A stretch of 64,000 nucleotides of DNA, taken from Owenweeksia sp. TMED14 (GTDB taxonomy: Bacteria > Bacteroidota > Bacteroidia > Flavobacteriales > Schleiferiaceae). Within the stretch, counting starts at the first letter, position 1. Each line of letters opens with the position of its first letter. A program made the translations under genes and the position numbers. The notes under the pieces are model-generated. The model saw only the letters and a program-made list of their open reading frames with translations, did no database searches and was not told the DNA's origin. Below are positions 34,720 through 43,479 of this stretch, one piece after another. Location: contig CATIRS010000026.1 of NCBI GenBank assembly GCA_949529985.1, positions 62,001-126,000 on the forward strand, read 5' to 3'.

Positions 34720-37551
34720 ATGACTCCATCCCGACTTTATTTACTTGATGCTTATGCTTTAATTTTTAGAGCCTACTTTGCATTTGCTAAGAACCCTCGA
34801 GTTACAAGTAAAGGGCTTGAAACATCTGCTATATATGGATTTTTATTGGCGTTATTAGATGTTCTCGAAAAGTATGACCCTAGCCATATTGCCGTTGTCT
34901 TTGATATTGGCGGGAGTAAAGCTCGTCAAGATATTTTTTCAGACTATAAAGGTAATCGCGACGAAACACCTGAGGGTATCAAAGTAGCAGTACCGTATAT
35001 ATATAAAATTTTAGAGGCTATGCGAATTCCAGCTCTTGGCGTTAAAGGGTTTGAAGCAGATGATGTAATTGGAACATTGGCACAAAAAGCGGAGAAATCA
35101 GGATATGATGTTTTCATGATGACTCCTGATAAGGATTTTGGACAACTTGTAACTGATAAAGTTAAAATGCTCCGTCCAGGAAGAGGGGGCGATCCTGCGA
35201 CTATTTTGGGACCGAAGGAGATTTGCGAAAAATGGGGAATATCAAGAGTTGAACAGGTAGTCGACGTTTTAGGCCTAATGGGAGACGCGGCGGACAATAT
35301 TCCTGGAATCCCAAGTGTAGGTGCTAAAACAGCAGCAAAGCTCCTGGAGGAGTATGATTCAATGGAAGGCATATTAAACAATGCTGAAAAAATTAAAGGA
35401 AAACTGGGTGAAAAAGTTCGTGAATTTGCCGATCAGGGTCGAATGTCTAAAGTTCTTGCTAAAATAATTACAGATGTTCCTATTGATCTTAATGAAGATG
35501 ATCTTTTAAGAAAAGTCTCAGATGAAATTGTCTTAGCTAACTTATTAGATGAGCTAGAGTTTAGGACATTGTCGCGAAGGTTATTAAAAAACAAGGAGAA
35601 ATCCGTTGTATCTAGCCCCGAAGCTTCCATGTCAAAAATGATGACTAAATCACCGTCTCAAAAAGTTAGTTCATTAGGTCAAATGGATCTTTTTAGTTCT
35701 TTTGAGAGTGATGAAAATAAAATAAGTACTGAGTCTATTGAGGCTTTAATAGACAATGATTATTTATTAATAGACACACTTTCTGTAGCGCGCTTAATTG
35801 GTCGAAAAATTTCAGATCAAAATTCTTTTTGCTTTAGTATTGAAACCAGATTAACAAGTGATTTAAAAGTTGAACTGGCCGGGATAGCGTTTAGCTATTC
35901 TTATCATCGAGCTTATTACATCTCATTGCCTAAAGCTAAAGAGGAGTCTTTAGATTATATCGATATTTTTAAAAAAATTTTAGAAAATAAATTAACAAAT
36001 AAAGTTGCACATAATGCGAAAAATGATATTGAAATATTATTAAATTATGGTTTACGAGTTGAAGGGTTAGTTTATGATACTATGATTATGCATTATTTAA
36101 TGGAGCCTGATCAACGACATTTAAAAGTAAAATTATTTGAAAATTATTTAAGCCGTCCTGCAGAAATAATTAATTCCAATTTAGTGCAAAGCTCTAAAAA
36201 TGTAGATGAAAAAACTGTCGAGATGTCATTGAAACAAACTGCCCAAATAAAAGGCAAGGAAGTAGATCTTACTTGGCAGTTGTATCATGTTTTTTCCCCG
36301 AAGTTAAAGGAGTTAAAAATGTACACGCTTTATAATGATATCGAAGCTCCACTAATTTATGTGCTCTCAGATATGGAGGTTTGCGGAGTAAGTGTTGATA
36401 AGAAAGGCTTAGAACTTTACTCGGACGAGTTGGGCATAGATATGACTTTGCTTGAGAAAGATGTTCATCACCTAGCTGGACGTGATTTTAACTTAGGATC
36501 TCCAAAGCAATTAGGGGAAATTCTATTTGATGAACTAAAAATCGGGAAGGGTAAGATAAAGAAGACTAAAACAGGTCAATACGCAACAGGAGAAGATGTA
36601 ATTGAGAAATTATCTGGCGAACACAAAATTGTCAAAAAGCTACTTGAATGGAGGCAACTAGGAAAGCTGAAGAGCACATATGTCGACGCTCTTCCGTTAT
36701 TGATAAGAGATGACACTCAAAGGATCCATACAACTTTTAATCAAGCCGTTGCTGCTACAGGACGTTTATCAAGTACGAATCCTAATCTTCAAAATATTCC
36801 CGTCAGAACCTCAAAAGGAAAAAAAGTCAGAAAACTATTTATTCCAAGAAATTCAGAGCATATTATTTTGAGTGCTGATTATTCTCAAATTGAACTTAGA
36901 GTTATTGCCTCTATGAGCGGAGACAAGGCAATGATAGAGGCCTTCATGAGCGGTGAGGACATTCATGCTGCAACTGCATCTAAAGTCTTCAGCATCCCAT
37001 TAAGTGAGGTAACCAGAGAGCAAAGAAGTAACGCTAAAACAATTAATTTTGGTATAATATATGGGGTTTCTGCTTTTGGATTAAGTCAACAGTCCAATTT
37101 ATCTAGAACTGAGGCAAAAGAAGTTATCGATAGCTATTTTTTAACCTATCCAGGAATAAAAGAATATATTGAGGATCAAATTCATGTTGCTCGAGATCAA
37201 GGTTATGTGGAGACATTATTAGGTCGACGTAGATACCTAGGAGATATTAATTCTTTAAATAGAGCTGTTCGCGGCCATGCTGAGCGAAATGCAATCAATG
37301 CTCCTATTCAAGGAACAGCAGCTGATATTATGAAATTGGCTATGATTGGTATTGATAATAGAATGAAAAAGGATGACTTTTCATCTAAGATGATAATTCA
37401 AGTTCATGATGAGCTTGTTTTTGATGTAAGAAAAACGGAGCTAGAAGAATTACGTTTACTGGTTGTTGATGAAATGGAAAGGGCATACAAACTAGAGGTG
37501 CCACTTGTAGTGGATACAGGAATTGGTGAAAATTGGTTAGATGCCCACTAA
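34720..37551 (+). CDS. polA: DNA polymerase I
   Basis: This is the 943-residue family A polymerase used in Okazaki fragment maturation and repair. The 5'-3' exonuclease domain (about 1-290) starts LYLLDAYALIFRAYFAF and has GFEADDVIGTLA and GLMGDAADNIPGIPSVGAKTA. A 3'-5' exonuclease-like domain follows (about 345-520), then the polymerase domain with RLSSTNPNLQNIP, motif A ADYSQIELRV, motif B RSNAKTINFGIIYG and motif C VHDELVF. The proofreading site looks degenerate: FSIET has Ser373 where the first catalytic Asp is expected, and the YxxxD region reads IKGKE (510-514). The polymerase residues are intact. Confidence 0.96.
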   Translation: MTPSRLYLLDAYALIFRAYFAFAKNPRVTSKGLETSAIYGFLLALLDVLEKYDPSHIAVVFDIGGSKARQDIFSDYKGNRDETPEGIKVAVPYIYKILEAMRIPALGVKGFEADDVIGTLAQKAEKSGYDVFMMTPDKDFGQLVTDKVKMLRPGRGGDPATILGPKEICEKWGISRVEQVVDVLGLMGDAADNIPGIPSVGAKTAAKLLEEYDSMEGILNNAEKIKGKLGEKVREFADQGRMSKVLAKIITDVPIDLNEDDLLRKVSDEIVLANLLDELEFRTLSRRLLKNKEKSVVSSPEASMSKMMTKSPSQKVSSLGQMDLFSSFESDENKISTESIEALIDNDYLLIDTLSVARLIGRKISDQNSFCFSIETRLTSDLKVELAGIAFSYSYHRAYYISLPKAKEESLDYIDIFKKILENKLTNKVAHNAKNDIEILLNYGLRVEGLVYDTMIMHYLMEPDQRHLKVKLFENYLSRPAEIINSNLVQSSKNVDEKTVEMSLKQTAQIKGKEVDLTWQLYHVFSPKLKELKMYTLYNDIEAPLIYVLSDMEVCGVSVDKKGLELYSDELGIDMTLLEKDVHHLAGRDFNLGSPKQLGEILFDELKIGKGKIKKTKTGQYATGEDVIEKLSGEHKIVKKLLEWRQLGKLKSTYVDALPLLIRDDTQRIHTTFNQAVAATGRLSSTNPNLQNIPVRTSKGKKVRKLFIPRNSEHIILSADYSQIELRVIASMSGDKAMIEAFMSGEDIHAATASKVFSIPLSEVTREQRSNAKTINFGIIYGVSAFGLSQQSNLSRTEAKEVIDSYFLTYPGIKEYIEDQIHVARDQGYVETLLGRRRYLGDINSLNRAVRGHAERNAINAPIQGTAADIMKLAMIGIDNRMKKDDFSSKMIIQVHDELVFDVRKTELEELRLLVVDEMERAYKLEVPLVVDTGIGENWLDAH

Positions 37552-37576
37552 TTTTAAATATCATTGAAAGGATTTC

Positions 37577-38854
37577 TTATTGAATCCTGGACTCTCCTTC
37601 TAGAGCTTCTGGATCAATGCTACCAGTTTCTCTTATAACTTCTCCTAGTGTTCTATGGTCATCTTTGTCCTTATGCCGGACCATACCCCACGCCATAATA
37701 CTACTGGTAGCAAGTATTATATAGAGTAAAATTCCATTATCAAATTGACTAATGACCATATTTTCTGGAATGGCATAAAATAATAAAATGGTGATTAACC
37801 CCCTTGGTGCGAGATAATTTAAAAGTATTGAGGGTTTACGTACAGTCCAATTAATGGCCAACTTACGAATTTGATAAATTCCAATCAAAGAAAGTGCAGC
37901 AAAGAAAACAACGAGAGGATTTCCAAGAGAACTCAAGTCTATACTATATCCGAATACAACGAAGAAAAATGTTCTTACGATAAATGCTGTTTCACGTGTT
38001 ATTAGTTTGAAATCCTTCAGCAGTGAACTGACGATATTCGCTTTAAGTAAACGTTGAAGCCTTCCGGGAAAGAATAATCTCGGATTGTTCAGAATCATAC
38101 CAAATATCAGGATGACTAAAAGAGAGCTCAAATGAAGTAATTTACCAAGAGCATAGAGAAGAATCAGTACGGATATTAATAGAAATAATTTAAGTTGTGT
38201 TTTGATGTTTTGTAGTAAAAGCACTAGGAGGTAAGAAAAAACTGCGGACACAACAACACTGATTCCAAAGGACCATCCAAATTGTAATAACCACTCTGTA
38301 GCACTTCCACTAGGGTTTTCAAATCCTTCGATCAGAAAATAAAAGAGCATAATTCCAATTATGTCGCTGAAAGTTGACTGATAAATCATAAACTCTTTTA
38401 AATCTTTTTTAAAATATTCAATGCTTGGAATAACTATGGCAGAACTTAAAATACTTAAAGGGACTGCATACAATAAGGCACTTTCCCAAGAGGCATCCAT
38501 GCCAATATGAAATAACCCGGCAAGGAAAACAACGGTTAATCCCATTTCGAGCAATGTTAAAAGCAAACTTCTACTAACTATGTTTCGTCTTTCTCGACTA
38601 AATTCAAGATCTAAAGCAGCTTCAAGTACAATCATTATTAATCCAATACTTCCTAAAATCTCTAAAGAGGGCTGGACATTGGGTTGCGGAAGGTGTAAAT
38701 AAGTCCCTAGGGTGCTCAAAAGCATTCCCATCCCGAGTAACATTAAGACGCTAGGAATTCTTGTTCTCTTTGCAAGTAGGTTAAACAAATAAGATACTAT
38801 AACAATTGCCGCTAAAGCGATTAGAACAGAAGGTGTATTTATCAAATTGCTCAA
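37577..38854 (-). CDS. Cation:proton antiporter (CPA family)
   Basis: This is a 425-residue inner-membrane protein with about 12 hydrophobic helices. The N-terminal half has LLGMGMLLSTLG and IGLIMIVLEAALDLEFSRE; the E-A-A-L-D-L-E segment is the helix with acidic ion-binding residues in the NhaP/KefB-like antiporters. The later segment VPLSILSSAIVIPSI and the C-terminal APRGLITILLFYAIPE match the Na+/H+ exchanger fold. The start is TTG at 38854, since no ATG lies near. The C-terminal tail is short, with no RCK (TrkA) domain. It would extrude Na+ or K+ in exchange for H+. It converges on polA with a 25 nt gap. Confidence 0.85.
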   Translation of the reverse strand: MSNLINTPSVLIALAAIVIVSYLFNLLAKRTRIPSVLMLLGMGMLLSTLGTYLHLPQPNVQPSLEILGSIGLIMIVLEAALDLEFSRERRNIVSRSLLLTLLEMGLTVVFLAGLFHIGMDASWESALLYAVPLSILSSAIVIPSIEYFKKDLKEFMIYQSTFSDIIGIMLFYFLIEGFENPSGSATEWLLQFGWSFGISVVVSAVFSYLLVLLLQNIKTQLKLFLLISVLILLYALGKLLHLSSLLVILIFGMILNNPRLFFPGRLQRLLKANIVSSLLKDFKLITRETAFIVRTFFFVVFGYSIDLSSLGNPLVVFFAALSLIGIYQIRKLAINWTVRKPSILLNYLAPRGLITILLFYAIPENMVISQFDNGILLYIILATSSIMAWGMVRHKDKDDHRTLGEVIRETGSIDPEALEGESRIQ

Positions 38855-38946
38855 ACGTGTTTGTATTTAATGTGAATGTACAAACAATAAATTTTGATTT
38901 TTAAAGCCCTCGTATCCCAAATTTAAATTTGTATTAGACGAGCTCC

Positions 38947-40722
38947 TTAGTTTTTTGTCATTTTACGTTTCCTCAAACGTAAACTCTTCGGAGTTATTTC
39001 AACTAGTTCATCTGATTGGATATATTCTAATGCTTCTTCTAGGCTAAGTTTAATAGCTGGAGCAATCCGAACCTTGTCATCTGTTCCTGAGGCACGAACA
39101 TTCGACTGTTTCTTTGCTTTCGTGAGGTTTACATCTAAATCACTTCCACGGGTGTGCTCTCCACAAATTTGACCTGCATATATATTTTCACCTGGTTCAA
39201 TAAAAAACCTACCACGATCTTGAAGTCTATCAATCGAATAAGCAATTGAAAGACCCTGTTCCATCGAGACTAGTGATCCGTTTGTCCTTCTCGGCGGATT
39301 GGGTTTTAGGGGTTGAAACTCAAGAAAACGATGATTCATTATAGCCTCACCTGAGGTTGATGTCAATAGAGCATTACGCAAACCAATTAGTCCCCTAGAT
39401 GGAATGTTAAATGTCAAAATCATACGTTCACCTTTTGGAATCATATTTAATAATTCGCCTTTTCTTAAAGTAGACATTTCAACAGCTGTTCCACTCATAG
39501 TCTCGGGCAGGTCAATCACTAACTCCTCAACTGGTTCACATTTGACTCCATCAATTTCTTTGATTATCACTTCTGGATTTCCAATTTGAAGTTCATAACC
39601 TTCTCTTCGCATCGTTTCAATGAGAACAGAAAGATGTAAGACTCCACGTCCATAAATTCGAAAAGTATCAGCTGAATCTGTCAGCTCCATTTTTAGGGCC
39701 AGATTTTTTTCTAATTCTTTTTCCAATCGGTCTCTCAAATGGCGAGAAGTGACGAACTTACCTTCTTTTCCGAAGAAAGGTGAGTCATTTATGGTAAATA
39801 CCATACTCATAGTAGGTTCGTCTATGGAAATAGGAGGTAAGCCTTCAGGTGCTTCGAAATCTGCTATAGTATCTCCAATCTCAAAGCCTTCTATTCCATT
39901 AAAGGCACATATTTCTCCAACTCCGACTTCTTTTGTCCGAACTTTCCCTAGTCCTTCAAAAATGAATAATTCTTTAATTTTAGATTTCTTTAAACTTCCG
40001 TCACGCTTTACTAAAGAAACTTGCATATTCTCTTTTAAAATTCCTCTGTGAATCCTACCAATGGCCATTCTCCCAGTATAAGATGAATAATCTAAAGATG
40101 TTATCAGCATTTGAGGAGTCCCAGGGTTTGGAATAGCCTGAGGTACATAATGAAGAACCATATCTAATAGCGGCTCAATCGTATCAGTTTTATTTTTCCA
40201 ATCTGAGCTCATCCAATTTTCTTTTGCTGAGCCATAAACGCATGGAAAGTCAAGTTGCTCCTCGGATGCATCTAAAGAATACATGAGATCAAAAACAGCT
40301 TCATGAGCAGATTCAGGATCACAGTTTGGTTTATCGACCTTATTAATAACGACAATGGGCTTGAGGCCTAATTGAAGAGCTTTTTGAAGTACAAATCGAG
40401 TTTGAGGCATTGGGCCTTCAAAAGCATCAACAAGGAGTAAGACTCCATCTGCCATATTCAAAACGCGCTCTACTTCTCCTCCAAAGTCTGCGTGACCTGG
40501 AGTATCGATAATGTTAATTTTAACTTCTTTATAGTTGACACTTACATTTTTTGAGAGTATCGTAATTCCACGTTCGCGTTCTAGATCATTGCTATCTAGT
40601 ATTAATTCTCCAGTTTCTTGATTTGATCTGAACAATTGACAATAGTGAAGAATTTTGTCGACTAGGGTTGTTTTTCCATGGTCAACGTGAGCGATAATTG
40701 CTATGTTTTTTATTTGGGTCAT
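38947..40722 (-). CDS. typA: Translational GTPase TypA/BipA
   Basis: This 591-residue ribosome-associated GTPase is involved in 50S assembly and stress adaptation. G motifs are AHVDHGKTTLVD (G1), RGITILSKN (G2), DTPGHADFGGE (G3), NKVD (G4) and GSAKENW (G5). The later domains include GRGVLHLSVLIETMRREGYELQIG (EF-G domain V-like) and the BipA-specific C-terminus with MEQGLSIAYSIDRLQDRGRFFIEPG and GQICGEHTRGSDLDVNLTKAKKQSNVRASG. Length matches the family (about 600). It has its own promoter and is divergent from the second SulP gene. Confidence 0.97.
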   Translation of the reverse strand: MTQIKNIAIIAHVDHGKTTLVDKILHYCQLFRSNQETGELILDSNDLERERGITILSKNVSVNYKEVKINIIDTPGHADFGGEVERVLNMADGVLLLVDAFEGPMPQTRFVLQKALQLGLKPIVVINKVDKPNCDPESAHEAVFDLMYSLDASEEQLDFPCVYGSAKENWMSSDWKNKTDTIEPLLDMVLHYVPQAIPNPGTPQMLITSLDYSSYTGRMAIGRIHRGILKENMQVSLVKRDGSLKKSKIKELFIFEGLGKVRTKEVGVGEICAFNGIEGFEIGDTIADFEAPEGLPPISIDEPTMSMVFTINDSPFFGKEGKFVTSRHLRDRLEKELEKNLALKMELTDSADTFRIYGRGVLHLSVLIETMRREGYELQIGNPEVIIKEIDGVKCEPVEELVIDLPETMSGTAVEMSTLRKGELLNMIPKGERMILTFNIPSRGLIGLRNALLTSTSGEAIMNHRFLEFQPLKPNPPRRTNGSLVSMEQGLSIAYSIDRLQDRGRFFIEPGENIYAGQICGEHTRGSDLDVNLTKAKKQSNVRASGTDDKVRIAPAIKLSLEEALEYIQSDELVEITPKSLRLRKRKMTKN

Positions 40723-40752
40723 GATAATGAGCCGTATTTTTTAAAGGTGGCG

Positions 40753-40760
40753 CAAAAGTA
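40753..40760 (-). promoter_or_regulatory. -7 element of typA
   Basis: On the minus strand this is TACTTTTG, an exact TAnnTTTG match, 30 nt before the ATG at 40722. Confidence 0.5.
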
Positions 40761-40838
40761 CTCTTTTATTTATTTAAAATATTTTCTATTTTTTTAAAAT
40801 ACTTTTTACACATTATCTTGCACAAAATTTATTTTTTT

Positions 40839-42629
40839 ATGAAAAAATTATTTTCACATTTTCGAGGAGACCTTTTTGGTGGATTAACTGCTGGAATTGT
40901 TGCCTTACCTCTCGCACTTGCTTTTGGAGTGCAATCTGGTTTAGGGGCAACTGCAGGTATTTATGGCGCTCTTTTTATTGGTTTCTTTGCCGCTTGGTTC
41001 GGTGGTACACCGACTCAAATAAGTGGCCCAACAGCACCGATGACAGCAGTTAGTATGGGGGTTATCGCCGGAATTGTCGCAACCATGGAAGGTGATTTGG
41101 AAAAGGCACTGCCAATTATTTTAGCAGTTTTTCTTTTAGCAGGACTAATCCAAATAGTCATGGGGCTCCTTAAGTTTGGGGTTTATGTTAAGTATATTCC
41201 ATATCCTGTAGTTTCAGGTTTTATGACAGGAATTGGAGTGATAATTCTGATTACTCAAATATTTTCTTTAGTCGGCTATGTTCCGAAGAATGATCAGTCA
41301 TTAATAGAATCGTTTAAGCCCAGAGCCGAAGAAGCGATATTAGAAAAAATTTTGGTTAATGAGGTGAATGAAGGACTTCTAATTTTAGAGGATTTTAAAG
41401 AAACAGTGATTAAAGCTGAAAAAACAACTGAAAATGAGATTTACCTTGAAGCTGAAACCCAGCTGAAAAGAGACACTTCGGGAGTGTTAGGAAGTCTAAA
41501 ATATCTCTCTCGTGCCTTGAAACAAATTGATGTTTTAAATTTAATTTTAGCAGCTCTTACTATTCTTATAATCTACTCCTTTAAAAGGGTCACTAAAAAA
41601 ATACCAAGCACATTAGTAGCGCTAATACTAGTTACATCTTTAGCTTATTTTTCCGGCTGGGATTATCGTTCAATAAGTGATATTCCAAGAGGGTTCCCAG
41701 TCCCTCAATGGGGGATCTTTACAGATATAAAGATTTTAATTATTCTTCCATATATAGGTGCAGCATTCATGCTAGCAGCTTTAGGTGCAATCGATTCACT
41801 ATTGACATCAGTTGTTGCGGATAACATGACAAAAACACGCCATAACCCAAATAAAGAATTGATTGGACAAGGTATAGGGAATGGTGTTGCAGCATTATTT
41901 GGTGGAATACCCGGAGCTGGCGCAACCATACGTACTGTTGTTAATATTCAATCTGGAGGAAAAACCAAACTATCTGGAGCTATAGCTGCAATTTTTTTAT
42001 TGCTAGTTGTTCTCTTCGTTGGTCCATTTGCTGAAAAAATCCCTTTGGCTGTTCTTGCAGGAATACTATTCACTGTTGGCATAAGTGTAATGGATTTTAA
42101 GGGACTAAGATCATTGACATCAATTCCTTATACTGATGCAATCGTCATGATATTAGTCCTTCTATTAACTGTTTTTTGGGACTTAATTTTCGCCGTAGGA
42201 ATAGGACTTATTCTTTCTTCATTATTCTTTATGGCGAAAATAGCCGATATAACTACCGATAAAATAAATTTAAAAGAGCCAAAGAACGAGTCAAATGCTG
42301 AAACCTCTATTTTGATCAAAACTATTGTTGGTCCAATATTTTTTGGCGCAGTATCAGGGCTTATTGAAGTTTCGAGAAAGCTTCCAGACACTGTTAAGGT
42401 TTTATGCGTAGATCTTTCTGAGGTTCCATACATTGACCAATCTGGTCTATTTGCTTTGGAAGGCATCTTTTTTGGATTACATGAATCAGGAATTGAAGTT
42501 CGTTTAATTGGTTTAAATTCTGAACTTGCTCATAGGTTTAATGATTTAATGATTGTTCCAAATATTGTATCTGCAGATTTAATTTTTGATGATATAGATT
42601 CTGCAGTTGCTCACAAGACTTTATCTTAG
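40839..42629 (+). CDS. SulP-family anion transporter with inserted soluble segment and STAS domain
   Basis: This is a 596-residue transporter paralogous to the one at 19746. It has FRGDLFGGLTAGIVALPLALAFGVQSGLG, GGTPTQISGPTAPMTAVSMG, and NKELIGQGIGNGVAALFGGIPGAGATIRTVVNIQSGG in the membrane core, plus a C-terminal STAS domain (about 480-590, VLCVDLSEVPYIDQSGLFALE). Residues about 148-230 form a charged, mostly helical insertion (ESFKPRAEEAILEKILVNE onward) that the other SulP lacks. The ATG at 40839 is preferred over a TTG at 40818. The substrate may be sulfate, bicarbonate or another anion. Confidence 0.88.
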   Translation: MKKLFSHFRGDLFGGLTAGIVALPLALAFGVQSGLGATAGIYGALFIGFFAAWFGGTPTQISGPTAPMTAVSMGVIAGIVATMEGDLEKALPIILAVFLLAGLIQIVMGLLKFGVYVKYIPYPVVSGFMTGIGVIILITQIFSLVGYVPKNDQSLIESFKPRAEEAILEKILVNEVNEGLLILEDFKETVIKAEKTTENEIYLEAETQLKRDTSGVLGSLKYLSRALKQIDVLNLILAALTILIIYSFKRVTKKIPSTLVALILVTSLAYFSGWDYRSISDIPRGFPVPQWGIFTDIKILIILPYIGAAFMLAALGAIDSLLTSVVADNMTKTRHNPNKELIGQGIGNGVAALFGGIPGAGATIRTVVNIQSGGKTKLSGAIAAIFLLLVVLFVGPFAEKIPLAVLAGILFTVGISVMDFKGLRSLTSIPYTDAIVMILVLLLTVFWDLIFAVGIGLILSSLFFMAKIADITTDKINLKEPKNESNAETSILIKTIVGPIFFGAVSGLIEVSRKLPDTVKVLCVDLSEVPYIDQSGLFALEGIFFGLHESGIEVRLIGLNSELAHRFNDLMIVPNIVSADLIFDDIDSAVAHKTLS

Positions 42630-42696
42630 GTTTGTTTAGCCTTGATGAATTCATGAAGGAGCGGGGATTGAGTCGCTTCTACTGCTTTTTTATAGG

Positions 42697-43452
42697 TTAA
42701 TTTCTTGAAATAACTGTTGCTGAAGCTTGTTGTGATGGAAGAATAAGTATATCAGCAATATTGACATGCAGAGGAGTATTTGCGACATAATTAATTAAGT
42801 CTGCTACATCATCTGGATCCAGTGGTTTCATGTTTTTATAGACCTCTTTGGCTTTGGTATCATCTCCATTAAATCGAATATTTGAGAATTCAGTTTCTAC
42901 CATTCCAGGACATATTTGCGACACACGTATTCCATGCCTACAAAGGTCTTGGCGCATCGCACTGGTTAGACCGTCAACTGCAAATTTTGTAGCGTTATAT
43001 ACGTTTCCATCTGGGTAAGTTTCTTTTCCGGCAACGCTCCCAATATTTATTATCTGTCCACTTTTTCTCTCAACCATTTCTATACTTATGATTTTGGTAA
43101 CATATAAAAGGCCTTTAAGGTTGGTGTCAATCATTTGTTCCCAGTCGTCAATTAATCCATTTTGAATAGGACTCTTGCCAAGAGCTAATCCAGCATTATT
43201 TAAAAGCAAATCAATTGTTTTAAATTTTTTTGGTAAAGATTGAAATGCATCTTTTACTTGGTTTTCAAATCGAATATCTACTCGCTGTAGAAATACGCGA
43301 TTTTGATCAGTTTTTGAGAGTTTATTTTTCCATGCCTCCATTTTCTCTAATCTTCGTCCCCACGAAACAACATTCCAACCAGACTGAACAAAAAGAAGGG
43401 CAGTTGATCGACCGATTCCTGAACTTGAACCTGTAACTAAAATCGTTTTCAT
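42697..43452 (-). CDS. Short-chain dehydrogenase/reductase (SDR)
   Basis: This is a 251-residue classical SDR. It has TGSSSGIGRSTALLFVQSGWNVVSWGRR (NADP-type glycine motif with Arg pair), NNAGLALG, NIGSVAGKETYPDGNVYNATKFAVDGLT (Ser and YxxxK as Y-N-A-T-K), and QICPGMVETEFSNIRF. It resembles the YdfG/serine-3-dehydrogenase group that oxidises 3-hydroxy acids such as L-allo-threonine, but the substrate cannot be fixed. It is divergent from the TonB receptor gene, sharing only 27 bp. Confidence 0.85.
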   Translation of the reverse strand: MKTILVTGSSSGIGRSTALLFVQSGWNVVSWGRRLEKMEAWKNKLSKTDQNRVFLQRVDIRFENQVKDAFQSLPKKFKTIDLLLNNAGLALGKSPIQNGLIDDWEQMIDTNLKGLLYVTKIISIEMVERKSGQIINIGSVAGKETYPDGNVYNATKFAVDGLTSAMRQDLCRHGIRVSQICPGMVETEFSNIRFNGDDTKAKEVYKNMKPLDPDDVADLINYVANTPLHVNIADILILPSQQASATVISRN

Positions 43453-43479
43453 AATTTGCCGTAAATAAAATTAACTGTT

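Noticed and set aside
35433-35630. Antisense frames within polA (also 34944-35381)
   Set aside because: These are opposite to conserved PolI domains and have no start context or similarity.
42640-42659. Near-palindrome CCTTGATGAATTCATGAAGG between the SulP and SDR genes
   Set aside because: It has two central-arm mismatches, no T-tract, and was not found repeated elsewhere by eye.
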